Positions 12,651 through 25,133 are shown, counted from the first letter of the stretch. The stretch is DNA of 64,000 nt from Fasciola hepatica (GCA_948099385.1 CANUEZ040000067.1:20292501-20356500); one strand, 5' to 3'. The notes: generated by a model not told the origin, from the letters alone. Numbers and translations: made by a program.

Positions 12651-13120
12651 TCCTGCTGTACCATTCGGGTCTTGTCGTTCTCAGTTGAGACCTAACTGGA
12701 ATGATGGAATTACCGGCATACTACAAACCCTGTTTATCGGTGCATTTGAATAGCAGATTCAAGTTGGTTCCAGAAGAATAACAATATTGTTTTAACTCTT
12801 TGCTCACTAGTGAATGACAGTAGAGGGATTGCACAGCTTCAGATATCGACGGTTTGTGTATCTCATTTCATGCTTTAAGGAGGACTGTGAAAAGTGAAAT
12901 TTGTATCCAGAGCGCAAATGGTTTGTCACCAGTTAGGGTGGCATCCTCAGTGAATAACGATGATCAGTGGTGCATCTGAGAAGTCGATTGCTTTCCAAGC
13001 AAGGTATTGTTACCTTACAAAAATCCGTGGCATAAGGGTGCTATATCACGTAGTGCTGATATCCTATGAACCGTTAACTTCTAGTCCGAATCATCTGGTG
13101 GTACGCTATTAGACCCAAAT

Positions 13121-13222
13121 TGCTTCCACGGTTTTCAGTTACGAAATGGGCGTTCATGCAGCATGATGAATCGTATCACATAAAGGTGATACACATCAAC
13201 TAATTTCCGAATCTTATGCTCA
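13121..13222 (+). mobile_element. SINE body/tail fragment (copy C)
   Basis: Matches the SINE region after the hammerhead: TGCTTCCACGGTTTTCAG, then GCGTTCATGCAGCATGATGA, then a degenerate tail ending near CTTATGCTCAT. No head or ribozyme core is present, so it is 5'-truncated. Confidence 0.6.
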
Positions 13223-15310
13223 TCTTACCATACTCCCCTAATTTTCGACCGGCGTAGATCAAACGGTCATCATCATGGAATGTTTGACTTTGAATTCCCC
13301 TCACTCTCTTTTTCGACAGCCTTGAATCAAAAGCTACCGTCTTTTATAAGTACTGTGCACTGTACACTGGAGTATAATAAAGAAAAAGGGTGTAAAACGT
13401 TTTTACGTCTTTGTGTGGCTGTCTGTCCTTTGGACTACACCTTTCACGTACAGACCTCAGGTCACCTGATCAACCTTACACTCGGAAGCACCAGAGTCGA
13501 GTTTTGCTCTTGTTAGAGCTCAACGGTGGTGCATATCCCCCACGGCACCCAGGAAGGCATGTATTACTGCCGCGAATTCATCAATCTCACATCTTGTCTC
13601 TATTAGTGAGACATATGCAAGCAACATATTTCCTTTTAATCATTGGGACTTACAAGACGGGTTTTTTCTCCAAATTCCATTAGTACTTTGGGGTTGTGCA
13701 AAGATAGACTGTTGAGTTTGTCATTGTCAAAAAAACGCACAGATACAAATGTCAAGGCATGCATTATTGGGGCCGAATGGAATTTCGGTTTAGGAACGGT
13801 GTGAGGCAATAAAGACCTTCAGTTCCGATTATACAAGCGGCAGATTGTTCCTACTTGTCGAGAACTCTTTCAAATAAATTTTATCCGGTCCGGTGTTCTA
13901 AGGGATGGATGACGAAAGTATGACCAAGCCAACAAGCTTGGACTTCAACGGAAGACAAAATACAAATATCACGTAAATCCAGAAATGACGCTTTCGTCCG
14001 AGGTGACGGACGAAGCATTCCGAAGGTGATCTAAATGATCTAGCTAAATGCGATGGTGCAGACGAAGCTTCTGGTCTTAGTGTAACAAGGACGACAACAC
14101 CCGGTAGGATACTTGTATTCCAACGGCCAAACTAGTCAAGTCATGAAACTTACAATCGTTTATATAGGCCCTTTGCCAGACTGTGTGGCACCAACATTGC
14201 TCCTGCAGCTGCTTGAGTGTCTCGGCTGCGTTCTGGCCAGTTTCCCGTGGCCGATAGTTTGCTTCTCTTGGGCATCATTTCTATTCGGTTGGTTCGATTG
14301 TCTCAGTTGACGACTTGATCGGCTGCTCCTCGCCGGGGCTATCTTGCTGGTTGCTGGAGACCCCGCTGCTTCCCCTCTGGTAGTCCGTATGCCCCGTTTT
14401 GTCTGCTTCGGGAAGCCTCCGACACGTCTGCCATCTGTTCTTTTGTCTGTGACCCTCGTTTGGTCCGTTCATTCGCCTCGATATTCACGTCGTTCCCTTG
14501 CCCAGCTTTCCTCGTTACATTAGGATAGTGAGGGAGGAATGAGAAGTTCTCTGAAAATGACATCAGCAGCAGTAAGATGCACGTGGTCACGAACAACCAC
14601 CTTATTTGGGTCACTTGCGAAACCGAGTTATATTTTCGTGTCTCACGTGAAACTACTACACTAATAATGAGGATTTATTTTGTGTACAGCGAGGAAACTT
14701 CTCTTTGTTCCTTCATACAAACTAAGTACAAAACAACTATCTCTATAGAACAAGCAATGTGCATCTATTTCTAATTCCGTCTTATTTTGAGGTATCAATG
14801 TAATATAATAAAGCGCCAAGGGTTTTGTGTCACTTGAACGATATAAACTCGACAACGTCGCAATAATATAAGATCAAATTCCAGGTTTATTTCGAGGCAT
14901 TTCAACCAGCAATGATAGCGACTTTACTGTATTCACAAGAGAAACGGATTCTCGGAACAATCAAATACGAATTCATACGAAAGGAACCTGATTTTTTTAC
15001 CTTGAATGTATTTAAACGGTTTATTGTGTCGCAGTATGCGCCTGCCGAAATGCAACGAAATTGCCATTGATACAAATCGTACAATATTACGTCTTAGCTT
15101 TTCGTTTCAAAGTTGTCTCCAGAAAAACGCATTTCAAGATCCAAAAGATTTTTCCGAGGCTAAATCAGGGCCGCTCCCAATGATACTGTGATGAGTTGTA
15201 TATGCTACCTTACAGACACTGCGCCACCAAAATGAAGTTAGACTACATTTTTTGACCCCTTTTCATAGTCAATCAGTTTCAGTGCAGCTGTGATGGTGCC
15301 TAAGTTAAAC
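13223..15310. other. Unassigned DNA with a short dispersed repeat
   Basis: 13418-13475 resembles 58820-58880 at DNA level (shared CTTTGGACTACAC-like and ACCTC-GGTCA blocks). A minus-strand frame at 14339-14614 has a hydrophobic start but no ATG at its 5' end. No other feature seen. Confidence 0.4.
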
Positions 15311-15726
15311 TCAAGATTGACTATCAAGAAACAGTGAAGCATTTCCTCTTTTGCATAGACACGGAGTGAATGAAACTTCATATCAAGTTACCGGTAGAGG
15401 TCTCAGTGTGATGGAGGCATTCCGTTGAACAAGGTACACAGCACCGCTACTATATGAGTGTGAGTAGTAGGAAGAGTAGAGAAATCACTCGTCACAGAAA
15501 TGTACCACTATGCGGGAAATGCTCTACGAACATCCTTAGACATTGGCGGAAGGGCGCTTTACCAAGTGATATATCAGTTCAATAAATCTGTAAGAGCCAA
15601 CCTAGGATTTATGGGATTCAACTCACAATGGTAGTTGTTCTAACAGTCAACCTATCGTGGTAAAGTTAGGCGAACGTGAATAACGTAAGTCAATGGGTAA
15701 TGAAGCACAACCACTATTCCAGTGAT
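15311..15726 (+). repeat. Left arm of 416-bp inverted repeat
   Basis: The sequence 15311-15726 reappears as its reverse complement at 16225-16640 with only scattered mismatches and small indels. The match is sharp at the inner end (CCACTATTCCAGTGAT) and fades at the outer end around TCAAG. The arm reads, on the minus strand, as a repeat containing a tRNA-like stretch (GGTTGACTGTTAG followed by GTTGAATCCC). Confidence 0.95.
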
Positions 15727-15764
15727 TCTGCTACATTCATTATTGGACGACATTTAGAAAGGGG

Positions 15765-15905
15765 GCTCGGTGGATGTGCACTGCTGATGATTCCCAACAA
15801 GGATGAAACAGCTGCACAGTGCTTCCATGGTTTTCAATGGTGAGTTGAGCGTTCAAGCTGCATGATGAATCATATTATACAAATCTAATCTCCTATTACT
15901 CATAA
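15765..15905 (+). mobile_element. SINE fragment with hammerhead core (copy D), inside the inverted-repeat spacer
   Basis: Starts at the hammerhead without a tRNA head. The core at 15778-15822 has helix I GCACTG/CAGTGC (six pairs), CTGATGA, helix II TTCCC/AGGAT and GAAAC. The base before the cleavage position is C instead of U (GCA instead of GUA), which should abolish cutting. The body GCTTCCATGGTTTTCAATGG and the tail CTATTACTCATAAG follow. Confidence 0.8.
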
Positions 15906-16094
15906 GCAAAAAGGTATTCTTATTGGCTGATTGACTGGGTGCTACGACGGCTCTGTAATGGGACTGGAACTTTTGAAAAATGCTCGAGCAACCCCTGTCT
16001 TGTAGTTGAACTCAGTAAAAAGTCAACAACAGTCCGAATAAACAGCCTAGAAGAGTGACTCGGTTGATGCTAACAGAGGACATCAGCCACCGTA

Positions 16095-16188
16095 ATTTAT
16101 CACTAATAATATAGCTGGAATCGAACCGACGATCTTTATCTCACCGAGAAAACTGCTCCACCAGCTGAGCAGACTTGGTATCAACTAG
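16095..16188 (-). repeat. tRNA-like SINE head in the inverted-repeat spacer
   Basis: On the minus strand GCTCAGCTGGTGGAGC forms a perfect tRNA-type D-arm with an A-box-like core, and GGTTCGATTCC is a canonical B box. The anticodon loop lacks the expected U33 and the T stem has a mismatch, so this is a tRNA-derived promoter or head, not a working tRNA gene. Confidence 0.7.
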
Positions 16189-16224
16189 GCAAAAGTGCGA
16201 TAAAACCCAGAGTAGTAACTAGGT

Positions 16225-16640
16225 ATCACTGGAATAGTGGTTGTGCTTCATTACCCATTGACTTACGTTATTCACGTTCGCCTAACTTTACCACGATAGG
16301 TTGACTGTTAGAACAACTACCATTGTGAGTTGAATCCCATAAATCCTAGGTTGGCTCTTACAGATTTATTGAACTGATATATCACTTGGTAAAGCTCCCT
16401 TCCGCCAATGTCTAAGGATGTTCGTAGAGCATTTCCCGCATAGTGGTACATTTCTGTGACGAGTGATTTCTCTACTCTTCCTACTACTCACACTCATATA
16501 GTAGCGGTGCTGTGTAGGTTGTTCAACGGAATGCCTCCATCACACTGCGACCTCTACAGGTAACTTGATATGAAGTTCCATTCACTCCGTGTCTATGCAA
16601 AAGAGGAAATGCTTCGCTGTTTCTCAATGTCTTTCTTGAA
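16225..16640 (-). repeat. Right arm of 416-bp inverted repeat
   Basis: Reverse complement of 15311-15726. The inner end starts ATCACTGGAATAGTGG; the outer end lies near GAGAAACAG read on the minus strand. Together with the 498-bp spacer the structure covers about 1.33 kb. A diverged relative of the inner end occurs at 25134-25200. Confidence 0.95.
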
Positions 16641-19600
16641 TTTGGAATGAATAGTGTGATTTCTTTCGTCCCACCTCCTGTGAACACGTCGTTCTTCATG
16701 CTCTACTAATTTGGGCATTCCATCTGTTTATAAATTGTTGGATGGCAGTATGCTTTTGTCTCTTCAAAGTATCTTCCACTTTGGTTTTCAAATGATCTGG
16801 CGCACTGGTATTCATCATATATTGAAGAAGTGCCTTCAGTTTGAATATATATATCTAAATGAATGTTTGTCTAGGCAGTTATTGAAATGGTTCAAGTATA
16901 ATAATGCCATTGAATTCTCATCGTTCATTGTTATTTCCCTCTGAGATTGTTAAACTTGACGGAGGATCTTCATTCCATTGTTTGTTTTCACATGGAGAAT
17001 GCATCGGTAAGCCCAAGAAAAGGTAGAAAAAAATTGCAAACTGTAGGGAACCAATAACCGAATAATTTTGGATACATCCACGCTATTTGGTCGAGATAGC
17101 GCGGTTATTTTGTTTTGAAACCTCAGTTACGCTGACCCGGATAGACCGACGAACCACGATTGCCGATAACAGTGGTCATACAAAATCATTATTCTCTCGA
17201 TTAGGAGATTTTGCCTAATTGTGAAGTGTTAGTCAAAACTTCTGCGCCGAAGGAAAAACTTTTCCTTAGAATTAAAATAGTTGGGTATCTGTCTGCATAT
17301 TACGTGTTAAGATAGTGAACTGGCCAAGTATGGGCCATCAAAACGGGAGTCTACGGACTAGATTGGCACACAAGAGACACGACAGGCACACTGAACCCTC
17401 AAGTTCGAAAACCGTCAGCACTTCTATGTATGAACTGACCTCATGAGACTAACTGTTTAATTATATTTTCACCACCTTTTTACACCCATAACATCACCGA
17501 TTTTGCTTCCAGCCCAAAGATTGACGCGCATAGACAAAAACAGACTTGCGCACACACGCGTACTCCACGAACAGTCGGTCAGTATCTCTTTTATGTATGG
17601 ACACGTGTCTGCCAATGTACACATACGCCGATTTTTGGTGTTAGTCATAATTCAGCCAGGATAGTGTTAATTAATCAGATCTCGTTACTTACTGTTTGAT
17701 CATGCTTTGTCTGAGCCGTATTTACACACCGCTTATGCTTGCACCTGTAGATAGCTGACTTAAGTGCCCACCAACTTGGTTGTTCCCTGGTCTACAAACT
17801 GGGTGCCAGTACTTATCAGTATATGCATTGTTTCAGCAATCAATGTGAAGACGTGCCTGAAACAGAACGCTGAGAATATCCAACCAGAGGTCTTCCAGTA
17901 ACCTAAATTTCTAACTGCTACGTAAATGCATCATTCTGATTTTGAAAAAATGCAAGTTTAGCTTTCCCACCTGCTTGGATTTCAATGAGTTTGACAAGAC
18001 AGTCCATCGGAAATGTCCCATTCATGTCAGTGATGGTTCAAGAAGAAGTCATCCAAAATACACCATGGTTAAATTACATATATTCCTTCGATAGATGACT
18101 TCGAGAAGAGATTCACTTGACAATCTGAATTCCATGCTCATTTAAGATCCTTCTCAAAAGCAGATCCAGTTCGGACTTTATATTTTCAGTTTTCAAAGAT
18201 AACAAAGTTCATTTACCATTTTGCTGATAATTTTGGCAGTATTTTGACTAATACCGTTAGGACTTTGCAATTTCTTCACTCCGGAATGTAATACAGCAAT
18301 CAAGCCGGATCTCCCATATGGTCCGGAAGCATGCCTGCTGCAGGTGTATTATTCGCCAAGGTTATAGACATAGGAACTACGATGTCTCCATAACATTCCT
18401 CGAATCTGGTTGGAACAACGAGTCAATAATACTGAGATTTGGTTCACAGTGTTAGGCAAGCGGAAAAAAATCATTAGGTGAATCACTTAAGCTTATAGGG
18501 CTAAGGATGTTGGGGCCTGTGTTTCGCTTGTTCCCGGGTAGAATTCCTCAGGGCACAATTTTGCTGAGGCAGGTAGAGGTGTGAATAAGAATAATGGCGA
18601 ACTATTCGCGACAAAGAAGAAGTGAGTTAGACAAGGCTTAAAAAATGAACTCTGTCATATAGAGTGCGTTACATTTCATGAGGGAGGGATTCACTCGATT
18701 CATTCACACAATCGTTTGACACAGAAAGATGTGGCTGGATGTCACGAAAAATGATGCCATTGAATTCACACACTTCCCATATATACTTCATAATACTGCC
18801 TGTCTTTAGCTTCTTACTCTGCGTATAGACTTTAAAAATGTCTTCTACGTGAGGTTCCCACGGGGTGATAGTGAGCATAGGCTCTGCAACTCACTCTTCA
18901 TGTTATTCGAAAGGAACCGAATTAACAAAACTCTATTGCGATATACTCATTTGAAGTTATGAGCTTCGTTTAACATTTTGATTTGCTCTCCGCATCAGCT
19001 TTAATACTCCAAAGAACAAAAACATTTTTATTTATTAGCTGGGGGTACTCTGAAAATACAGATTGAAATTGGAATAATGAGCTTGGTGATTCATACTCTT
19101 GTGTGCTCCTCTTTGCTCCTTTCCGCTGCAAGGAGAGTATCAATAATTTCACAAGTTATCTCATGTTACACGAGACATGCAGAATACATGTGCAGTGTTA
19201 GTTTGGTGCGTCGGTCATTCCGGTTTTATCCAAGTTTTCCATTAAAATTCAGTGAGGCGTATCAACAATTCCTGTTTGTGTCTCAGATGATAATTCCCCT
19301 ACGCCTTCTTCGAGCAGTATCTCAAAGCCGCCCTACCAAGAATAAAACATGATTGATCTTTAACTCTTTAATTCCTTTTAATTATATTATGGTGGTAATG
19401 TCTTTCAGGAATGGGTCGAGGTCAAATAGGGACACCCGATTGGGGGAAGTGACCGGTGGAGTCTGCCGGATTCAAACTCGAGACATGAAAATTACAAACT
19501 GACTATGGGATAAAAATCGAACACGAAGTCTTGAAATGCGTTGTCCTGTGTCAAATAATTTGTGGATTAGTTACTACTGACAACAGCTAATTTTGATTTT

Positions 19601-22440
19601 ATTTGGAACTCGATGCTGATTACCGGATGAACAGCTTTGACAAACAAGAATTCACTCTTCCCTTCTGCCTAAACGACAGACAAAGAATCGGACGCTATGG
19701 AAAATCACAACCAAAGTCGGAACATTCCGTAAATGGTCATTGTGACCAGTTATTCATCTATTATTTCTCATTCACTTTTGTTAAGTTTGAATCGCGAATC
19801 CAGTCGTATGTGTTCGGGAAACATTATCTCTTGTCATCCAGATGCAATACCGTAGTGCTTGTAACGAAAATCCATTTTCGGGACCATGCCTCCTAGCTCG
19901 GAAGTCTAGCCTTGCTAACGGACGGTATAACTTTAGAACAGCCACCCCGTGATTCCAGAAATGGACCCCATGTCCATGGAATTTCTATCCGATTCAAATG
20001 AGATCGCCACTGTAAAAGTGAAAACATTAAAAAGCACTCAGTAAAGCCCGTCCAGAGTCATTCAACTGGTTCTAATCATTAAGGTCACAGGGAAAAATTT
20101 ACGGTAGCTTCTAATAATTCCATGTAAAGTGGTACGTATATCCGAAGAAATCCATATATTACTCTGGGTGTAGTTGGTTCACGGAAATGTGTTGTCGGCT
20201 ACTTCAGTTTATAGAACAGGGTAGCGGTTTGTCAAATGGTTGGTTATGAGTGCATCTGGATGGGCCTAACCAATTACTGGCTAAGTCTACTTCTAGTACT
20301 GTGACAGCAACTACCACTACTACTTACCAACTACTTATATCATTACGTTATCCATACCAACCTTCCGTCGGAACCGGAGTCGTCAGTGAGGTGTACGGCT
20401 TCCTACTAGCACAAATATTGGTCATACCACCCAAGTAAGCAAACATAAGAATAGAAGCCGTCGTTTAACTACGTCCTTACTAACAAGCATACCAATAGTG
20501 ATAATTCATTTATATAATACTCGAAACGATAAAACTGTTTTTAAAACAGGGACTCATTCGCCCAGAGGAAACCGAACGGCAAGGTAAAACGTGATAGCAA
20601 GATGACCGTTTTACAACAGCCGGTTGGAAATATTCGTCCTCATGTTTTCACTAAAACAACAGCATATCATGGGAGTGATTCGTCGTTTGTCCGATAGGAG
20701 TTATGCAATAAAAATCATTTCTCTTACTTAATGTAAAACATCCTCTAGATTTGGTTTGTGTTGTTGTGAAACAGTGTACCAAGACTTTCTCTGATAGGAA
20801 TGACTAAAAACTGATCTGATGATCACGGATATTCCATACCCAGAAGCGGAATGCCGTGTTTGCTGTACAGATCAGCAACAGTCGTTTGTTGGCAGATGTT
20901 TTACTTGTTCTGCTTGTGTACGTTTCAGCTAAGCTACTTCCAGTAAAAATACACCCGCCATTATTAGAGACTGAATAGAGAAGTCATGAGTAAGTTTTTG
21001 AAGTTCAGTTGATTGTGATTATTCGTAATCCTTTTATTTTCAGATCCATTTCCTTTGTTTATTTAAGGATCCATTACGTGTTAGCCATCCCTTGCTTAGT
21101 TATTGGAAACGACATCCGCCGCCTATTGCAAACCCAGGCAATCTGTAAGTTGTAGCGAAGATTCCACTGTAGGAAGCTTCCCCTGAATCAAAATCCATCA
21201 TGGGTATCACCTGATTCCCGAAGGGGTCTTTTTTGTAGTAAGCTATTCTGGTACGGAATGTTTTCCCACCATTTTGAGACATGTGTCGTCCCAGCAGATG
21301 ACTTAACCAAACGGAATAATGACAGTTTGACAGGCGAACACGTTGTTTCCTCAAATGTCATTCCTCGTAAAGGCTCTTAGACAGTGTCCTCGAACAAACC
21401 CTGAAGCAAAACTTCAATGACCAAAAATGTCCACTTGTAACGAGTGGAAAATCTCAAGAATCTTTGAACCTCTCGAGCTGAAGAAAAACCAAAACGGCCA
21501 ACTGTATAATCTTTCACAACTCGAAAACCACTGGTATGGCAAGTATATATTGTTTGTAGATAAAAGATCTGTATGAAATTAAATAGCTCAGCTCATTATT
21601 ATCGACAGACGTAGGTGAGTTCCTATGTTCTATTTAACCTTAACCATTTAACTATTTAACCACCTTGTTGGCTTATCCCAAACCAAGCAAAATAAATATT
21701 TTCCTTAAATTTATACCATCTGTATGAATTCGTTGTATTTTGTTGGTTACTGAGGCATAAAAGTGCTTCTTTCTGAATCTGTCCTTAGTTAAAATGTTTT
21801 TACCCATGGATTTCTGTAGTTCACAAAACAGTTCAAGAAAATAAAAAAAAACCCAAGGCTTTGGAACTGGAACATATGGAGACAAGAATAAAAACTGTAA
21901 AATGGAACCCTCTTTAGCTGATGCATTTCCTAACAAAGAGGTTGACAACGTTTAACCAATGAGGCCACTGAAGATTTGTGGTAGATTTCTACGTGATAGA
22001 CTGTTGTGAAAGTTCCGCGTCTCGTTAGAGAGGTTTTTAACCAACTACTTTTTCATGAAACGAGTACTTGGTTTTGCACGGTTATCGCCGAGAATGCTCC
22101 CCAAAGTTATGGACGTATCTTAGTTAATAAACCAGAAACAGTTAGCATACCCATGGAGGAGAGGAAAGCCGGTGCAATCAGTAGGTAAACTTTGTATGTA
22201 CCCAGTCGAATGCACGGTAATCTCGGCAGTTGGGATTTGCTTTATTCTGTTCGCAGACAATGTCAATTGAAACTCTTTTTCATGCCATCGGAAATGTTTG
22301 GATAGATTGATCAAATGTCGAGAAAATGAGGTCAGTTTCTGAGGCCTAACTGCGGTGATCCCTTTGCGAAGTCTTTTTTAGTCCGTTATTCAAACATCAC
22401 AACTCGAAACATAACAAGGCCGATAGAAATTTGAACACAG
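16641..22440. other. Unassigned DNA
   Basis: Nothing recognised. Short A-plus-T-rich frames only. A small cysteine-rich stretch at 20830-20930 (CRVCC, then CFTCSAC) is too short to call. Confidence 0.4.
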
Positions 22441-22446
22441 AAGTCA

Positions 22447-22527
22447 GTAGGATTAGATTGCACCATTTATTCCGGAGCTTTTCTCTACTTCTTCACCAGT
22501 GCACAGTGCATTCAAGGTGATCATCTA
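22447..22527 (+). repeat. Left inverted repeat flanking decayed PLE
   Basis: Pairs as reverse complement with 23911-23994. Shared blocks include GATTAGATTG/GATAAGATTG, TTTATTCCG, CACCAGTGCA and AAGGTGATCATCTA. Several mismatches show it is old. Confidence 0.8.
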
Positions 22528-22639
22528 CAAGCGGTAGATTGAACGTTCTCGTGAGACCAAAGGAAAAGGCGGACGCACGCACAACCTGTGTCACGAAATA
22601 GGTTTTAGCGAGTAGAAACAAGTTTTCAAAGCAAGACTA

Positions 22640-23760
22640 ACGTAAAAAGCCGTTCACACTGCCTGCGCACTCGAGGATGGTAATGGCTAATTGTTAGCTC
22701 CTCGGCTTATCTCGTTAGTCTTGAATTGATTTCGACGTGAAAGACGGTGAATGCCATGCACGCGTTGTCAAATTGCTAACTGATTTTGTTCTTCGGAAGA
22801 AGTCTACAGTGTCGACCCAAAAGCAACATTTGAATCGACCTACGAACAGTTGTTCGGCCTACAACAATGAGCGATGACTCCAGGGGATGGTTTTAAAAAT
22901 GCTGATCGATTAGGAACACGTATACCGCATAAGTACCACAAAAGACAAATATCATCATTGCTAACCCATCAGCAAATTGAGATGGAACACGTGCTTCGTT
23001 ATTCTTCGACCACGTAGAAGCTCACGAATGGTTGTTCTGAACAGGTCAGCCTACAGTGACGAAATGACAGATATCCCAGAAGGCGCAGTGGAATTCAAAC
23101 CTGACCATAAGACTGAAGCCTCCGGTGAACCAGAATAGAAAATAAATACGGAGCTAGGCAGTCTCGTAACAGCCTACCTGATACGGGAATCCATAGCCAA
23201 GAGTCTGAGGTGCAGAGGATGTCAGGCGCACAAATGCACGGCTTACCAAGAGCACACAAATTAGGCATACCCCTACAACCAACGCTGACTATTGTCCATC
23301 ATCTCCCCGCAACACGAATCGAAAAAAGGTACACGGAAGTAAAAAATGTCGGTGAGGGAATTCATCGGGAAATATATCGTGAAGGGTCGTTTTAAAATAT
23401 GTGAACTGTTGAGCGACTTGAACATCTCCAGTAAGCACTTATTCACCACGAATCTTAAGTAAATCTTTACGAAAGCCCAACTTTTTGAGGTCTTTGATGC
23501 AATTTGGCAAATTACCGACGATAACAAAATGAATATCAGCTGTCACGTTTAGTACCATTGTACAAGGGTATCGACATATTGATGGAGTTGAGATGGCTAT
23601 TCCCCTCGGACTTGTTACGACTAATATGCTTATCTCACCACTCGAACAAAAATTAGGTCAGCCTTGTCTCAAGTTAATCCCTACAGACACTATGTGGACA
23701 ATCATTCGTCACTATGAACACCAAGGATAAATCTGAAACCGCGAGCCATCAATTCCACTT
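22640..23760 (+). pseudogene. Penelope-like element polyprotein, heavily decayed (PLE-1)
   Basis: PLEs encode a telomerase-related RT usually joined to a GIY-YIG endonuclease. Collinear pieces in shifting frames: FESTYEQL (compare FENIYAQL in the PLE at 61 kb), VVLNRSAYSDEM (RT block 1, about 23028-23067), GLPRAHKLGIPLQP (PLE block LPK-HKxGxPL, about 23231-23275), DGVEMAIPLG (23581-23610, normally GVAMGSPLG) and YVDN (23691-23702), where the second catalytic Asp is Asn. AINSTLF after it fits the next PLE block. No endonuclease is left; the SINE and the right inverted repeat follow. Many frameshifts and stops make it dead. Family call rests on order of motifs and likeness to the better copy here. 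Confidence 0.75.
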
Positions 23761-23814
23761 TATTCACTCAAACGTTCAACTAATGAAAAACGGGGAAGAT
23801 GGCAACAACGTAGT

Positions 23815-23910
23815 ATTTTGAAAGCTCAACACAACATCGAAAGCCATGAAAGCACTGTACAGCAGTTTCATCCTTGTTAGGAATCATCAGCAGTGCACAT
23901 CCATCACTTA
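23815..23910 (-). mobile_element. SINE fragment with intact hammerhead core (copy F)
   Basis: Lacks the tRNA head; consists of the ribozyme core and part of the body. It abuts the right inverted repeat of PLE-1. Confidence 0.8.
23852..23896 (-). ncRNA. Hammerhead ribozyme, core intact
   Basis: Minus strand, 45 nt. Helix I GCACTG/CAGTGC (six of six pairs), CTGATGA, helix II TTCCT-AACA-AGGAT (four pairs and one T-T closing mismatch), GAA, short helix III ACTGCTGT (A-U and C-G around a four-base loop) and cleavage triplet GUA. Every conserved core base of the hammerhead consensus is present. Family knowledge: type I hammerheads with a very short helix III occur in flatworm and PLE-type retroelements and often act better as dimers. 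Activity here is a prediction. Confidence 0.8.
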
Positions 23911-23994
23911 TAGATGATCACCTTAACTGCACTATGCACTGGTGAGGAAGTAACGAAATGCAGCGGAATAAATCGTACAATCTTATCCTATTGA
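23911..23994 (-). repeat. Right inverted repeat flanking decayed PLE
   Basis: Reverse-complement partner of 22447-22527. The pair brackets the PLE-1 remnant; PLEs are known to carry terminal repeats in direct or inverted order. Confidence 0.8.
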
Positions 23995-24609
23995 CTGGTG
24001 TGTTCTTATCGTTAGCTGTTTAGTTTTTTGTGAAAGTTCGTTTATTGATGAAAATTATGGGGAAAATCCAAAAACCTACCGCATTCAAATCCGCTGAAAG
24101 AAATTTTAAGATGCCTTGCGGTATCTGTTGCAAAGCAATCTTATCATTTTGTTTCAAATGGACCTTTTTCCAATTTGAATTAGTACCACAACTGACCTGT
24201 CCGAGTACCCTTTATCTGTACACTCCCAAGGGGATGTGTGTTGCGATAGGTTCTATCCCAGCTGCCAAATGGAAAGCTTGGAATCGTGGCAACTTTGCCT
24301 CCAAGTTCGCTTTCTGTTGTCAAAGAAACCGGAAGTATGCCACATGGAAACTTGCCTTCTCTTTTAGACAGCTAATGTTCAATTCTATATTTATTCGGAA
24401 CCTACTTCAAAATGTCTTTTATATTCTAGAGTAACCGCCATACTGTATAAAGTTGTTAGACACCAATATAAGATTCAAAATTATGTTGTGCTCTGCTAAG
24501 TTGAAATGTTGTGAGAGAAATTCCAATTTTTCACGGTATGAACATCAGAAAAATGGTTTGATCGCAATTTGTATGAAAACGTTGAAGTGGATTTTTCGTT
24601 GTCTACACC

Positions 24610-24720
24610 ATTGGGCCTTCTCATACCAATAATTTGACAGATTTATCAGTATGCGTATTCGATACTCTTCCTATTCTAAAAGTGGATCCTCCGTCCATGC
24701 ACGCTTCGCACAATTCGATT
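24610..24720 (-). repeat. Hammerhead repeat family 2, 5' half
   Basis: On the minus strand matches the 5' flank of the copy at 29.0-29.2 kb (GGAC-GGATCCACTTTTAGA-like stretch, GAGTATCG, TACGCATA, CTGATAA). Sequence after CTGATAA is unrelated, so helix II and the GAAA box are missing. Confidence 0.55.
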
Positions 24721-24749
24721 GAGATTACATTTGTAAACGAACTGCGGAG

Positions 24750-24900
24750 TGTTCAAGTACGGGGATGATCGGACAGAACAATACCGGGCCCACATATCTG
24801 ATGAGTAGCAGCAACCGCGAAACCAGTCGGGTACTTCAGGAGAAGTCTTGTCCTGTAATCCAGATACGGCATTGTGTTACTCATATGAAAAATCCATACT
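24750..24900 (+). repeat. Hammerhead repeat family 2, copy with intact core bases
   Basis: Core at 24798-24828: CTGATGA, a weak helix II (GTAG/CCGC-like, one mismatch), GAA, ACCAGT and C, giving cleavage triplet GUC. Helix I is badly eroded, so activity is doubtful. The downstream part (GGAGAAGTCTTGTCC, CCAGATAC, TTACTCATATGAAAA) matches the minus-strand copy at 29.0 kb, showing a shared element of at least 130 bp. Confidence 0.7.
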
Positions 24901-25133
24901 TGGGAACATGTGTCCTCGCTCTTAAGGTTGGCATGTTACCCAAAGGATCATCTTTGGAAGAATCATTGAAGGGTTCTAAAAATGGACTCCATCAATGCAT
25001 TCTTCATACGGTTTAAATTAGGTTACAACTGTAATCAGGATATCCCCTATATTTTGCTCAGTCATGCGCAGTTTGTCCCACTGGGAAGTAACTGACTAGG
25101 CTAGTCCAGTGAATATAACCTGAATAGTTACTG

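Noticed and set aside
14339..14614. Minus frame with a signal-peptide-like hydrophobic start
   Set aside because: It starts with GTG and has no ATG ahead of the hydrophobic stretch, no flanking splice evidence and no known family.
16095..16188. Functional tRNA gene
   Set aside because: The anticodon loop lacks U33, the T stem has a mismatch and there is no good acceptor stem; better explained as a SINE head.
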